A DNA stretch of 5,290 nt from Methanosarcinales archaeon (lineage in GTDB: Archaea; Halobacteriota; Methanosarcinia; Methanosarcinales; Methanogasteraceae): NCBI GenBank assembly GCA_030666765.1, contig DAOUXE010000117.1, forward strand, positions 1 to 5,290, written 5' to 3'. Positions 5,173-5,290 of the stretch are shown here, one piece after another; position 1 is the stretch's first letter, and the number at the start of each line of letters is the position of its first letter. Made by a program: the position numbers and the translations under genes. Under the pieces are notes generated by a model. That model was not told the DNA's origin and made no database searches. It was given only the letters and a program-made list of their open reading frames with translations.

Positions 5173-5290
5173 CTACCAGCCAGCAGGCTCGATGGTGACA
5201 TCCCACTTTGGTAAACTCTCCAATCTTGTGAGCCGCTCTTCACAGATTTTCATCGCTTCTTTTGTTAACTTCACTCCTTTCTGGTAAACT
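5173..5290 (-). CDS. C-terminal end of an ISAzo13-like DDE transposase (partial)
   Basis: Reading leftward from the window edge, 38 codons precede a TAG at 5173-5175. The peptide runs VYQKGVKLTKEAMKIC, then ERLTRLESLPKWDVTIEP. This resembles the C-terminus of ISAzo13-family transposases of Methanosarcina type, which end in KVYETGxK...MKI...LPKWNYxxxP shortly before the stop. The DDE catalytic core lies outside the window, so whether the element is intact cannot be judged. The IS end should lie to the left of the stop, within the next hundred bases or so, but I could not pick out a terminal inverted repeat or target duplication because the other end is missing. The first base (5290) belongs to an incomplete codon. 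Confidence 0.6.
   Translation of the reverse strand, partial: VYQKGVKLTKEAMKICEERLTRLESLPKWDVTIEPAGW

Overview
The window looks archaeal, probably a euryarchaeon related to Methanosarcinales or ANME/Syntrophoarchaeum-type methane and alkane oxidisers. The domain is well supported. It has a PurP-type AICAR formyl ligase (the archaeal solution to this purine step), a tRNA-His without an encoded CCA, an archaeal DUF234-type ATPase, TATA boxes 25-28 nt ahead of start codons, and almost no Shine-Dalgarno sites. The finer placement is inference from the overall look of the proteins.

Layout. At 1-138 there is probably the 3' end of an unidentified gene. aroE (243-1082, +) encodes shikimate dehydrogenase. 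It converges on an A+T-rich gene for an ATPase_2/DUF234 protein (1130-2467, -). Upstream of that gene, on the same strand, lie a 12-bp palindrome with TATA-like sequence (2471-2492), purP (2549-3568, -) and tRNA-His (3607-3679, -). No separate promoter is visible between the tRNA and purP, so the two may be one transcript.

From 3680 to the end the window is accessory in character. Positions 3680-4112 contain no gene that I can support, only a three-unit CACRGATT repeat (3948-3974). Positions 4113 to about 4414 hold a decayed 5' fragment of a secreted beta-helix type surface protein, with two frame breaks and an in-frame stop. Next come two small, intact, divergent genes: a winged-helix regulator (4406-4732, -) and an 87-residue basic protein (4785-5048, +). 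Their start codons are separated by 52 bp that hold one symmetric TATA box, placed at leaderless distance from both. The window ends in the C-terminus of an ISAzo13-like transposase (5173-5290, -). I see nothing in 5049-5172.

The core genes serve aromatic amino acid synthesis (aroE), purine synthesis (purP) and translation (tRNA-His). The most interesting element is the compact divergent pair at 4406-5048, which looks like a self-contained regulatory or toxin-antitoxin-like module sitting in mobile-element debris.
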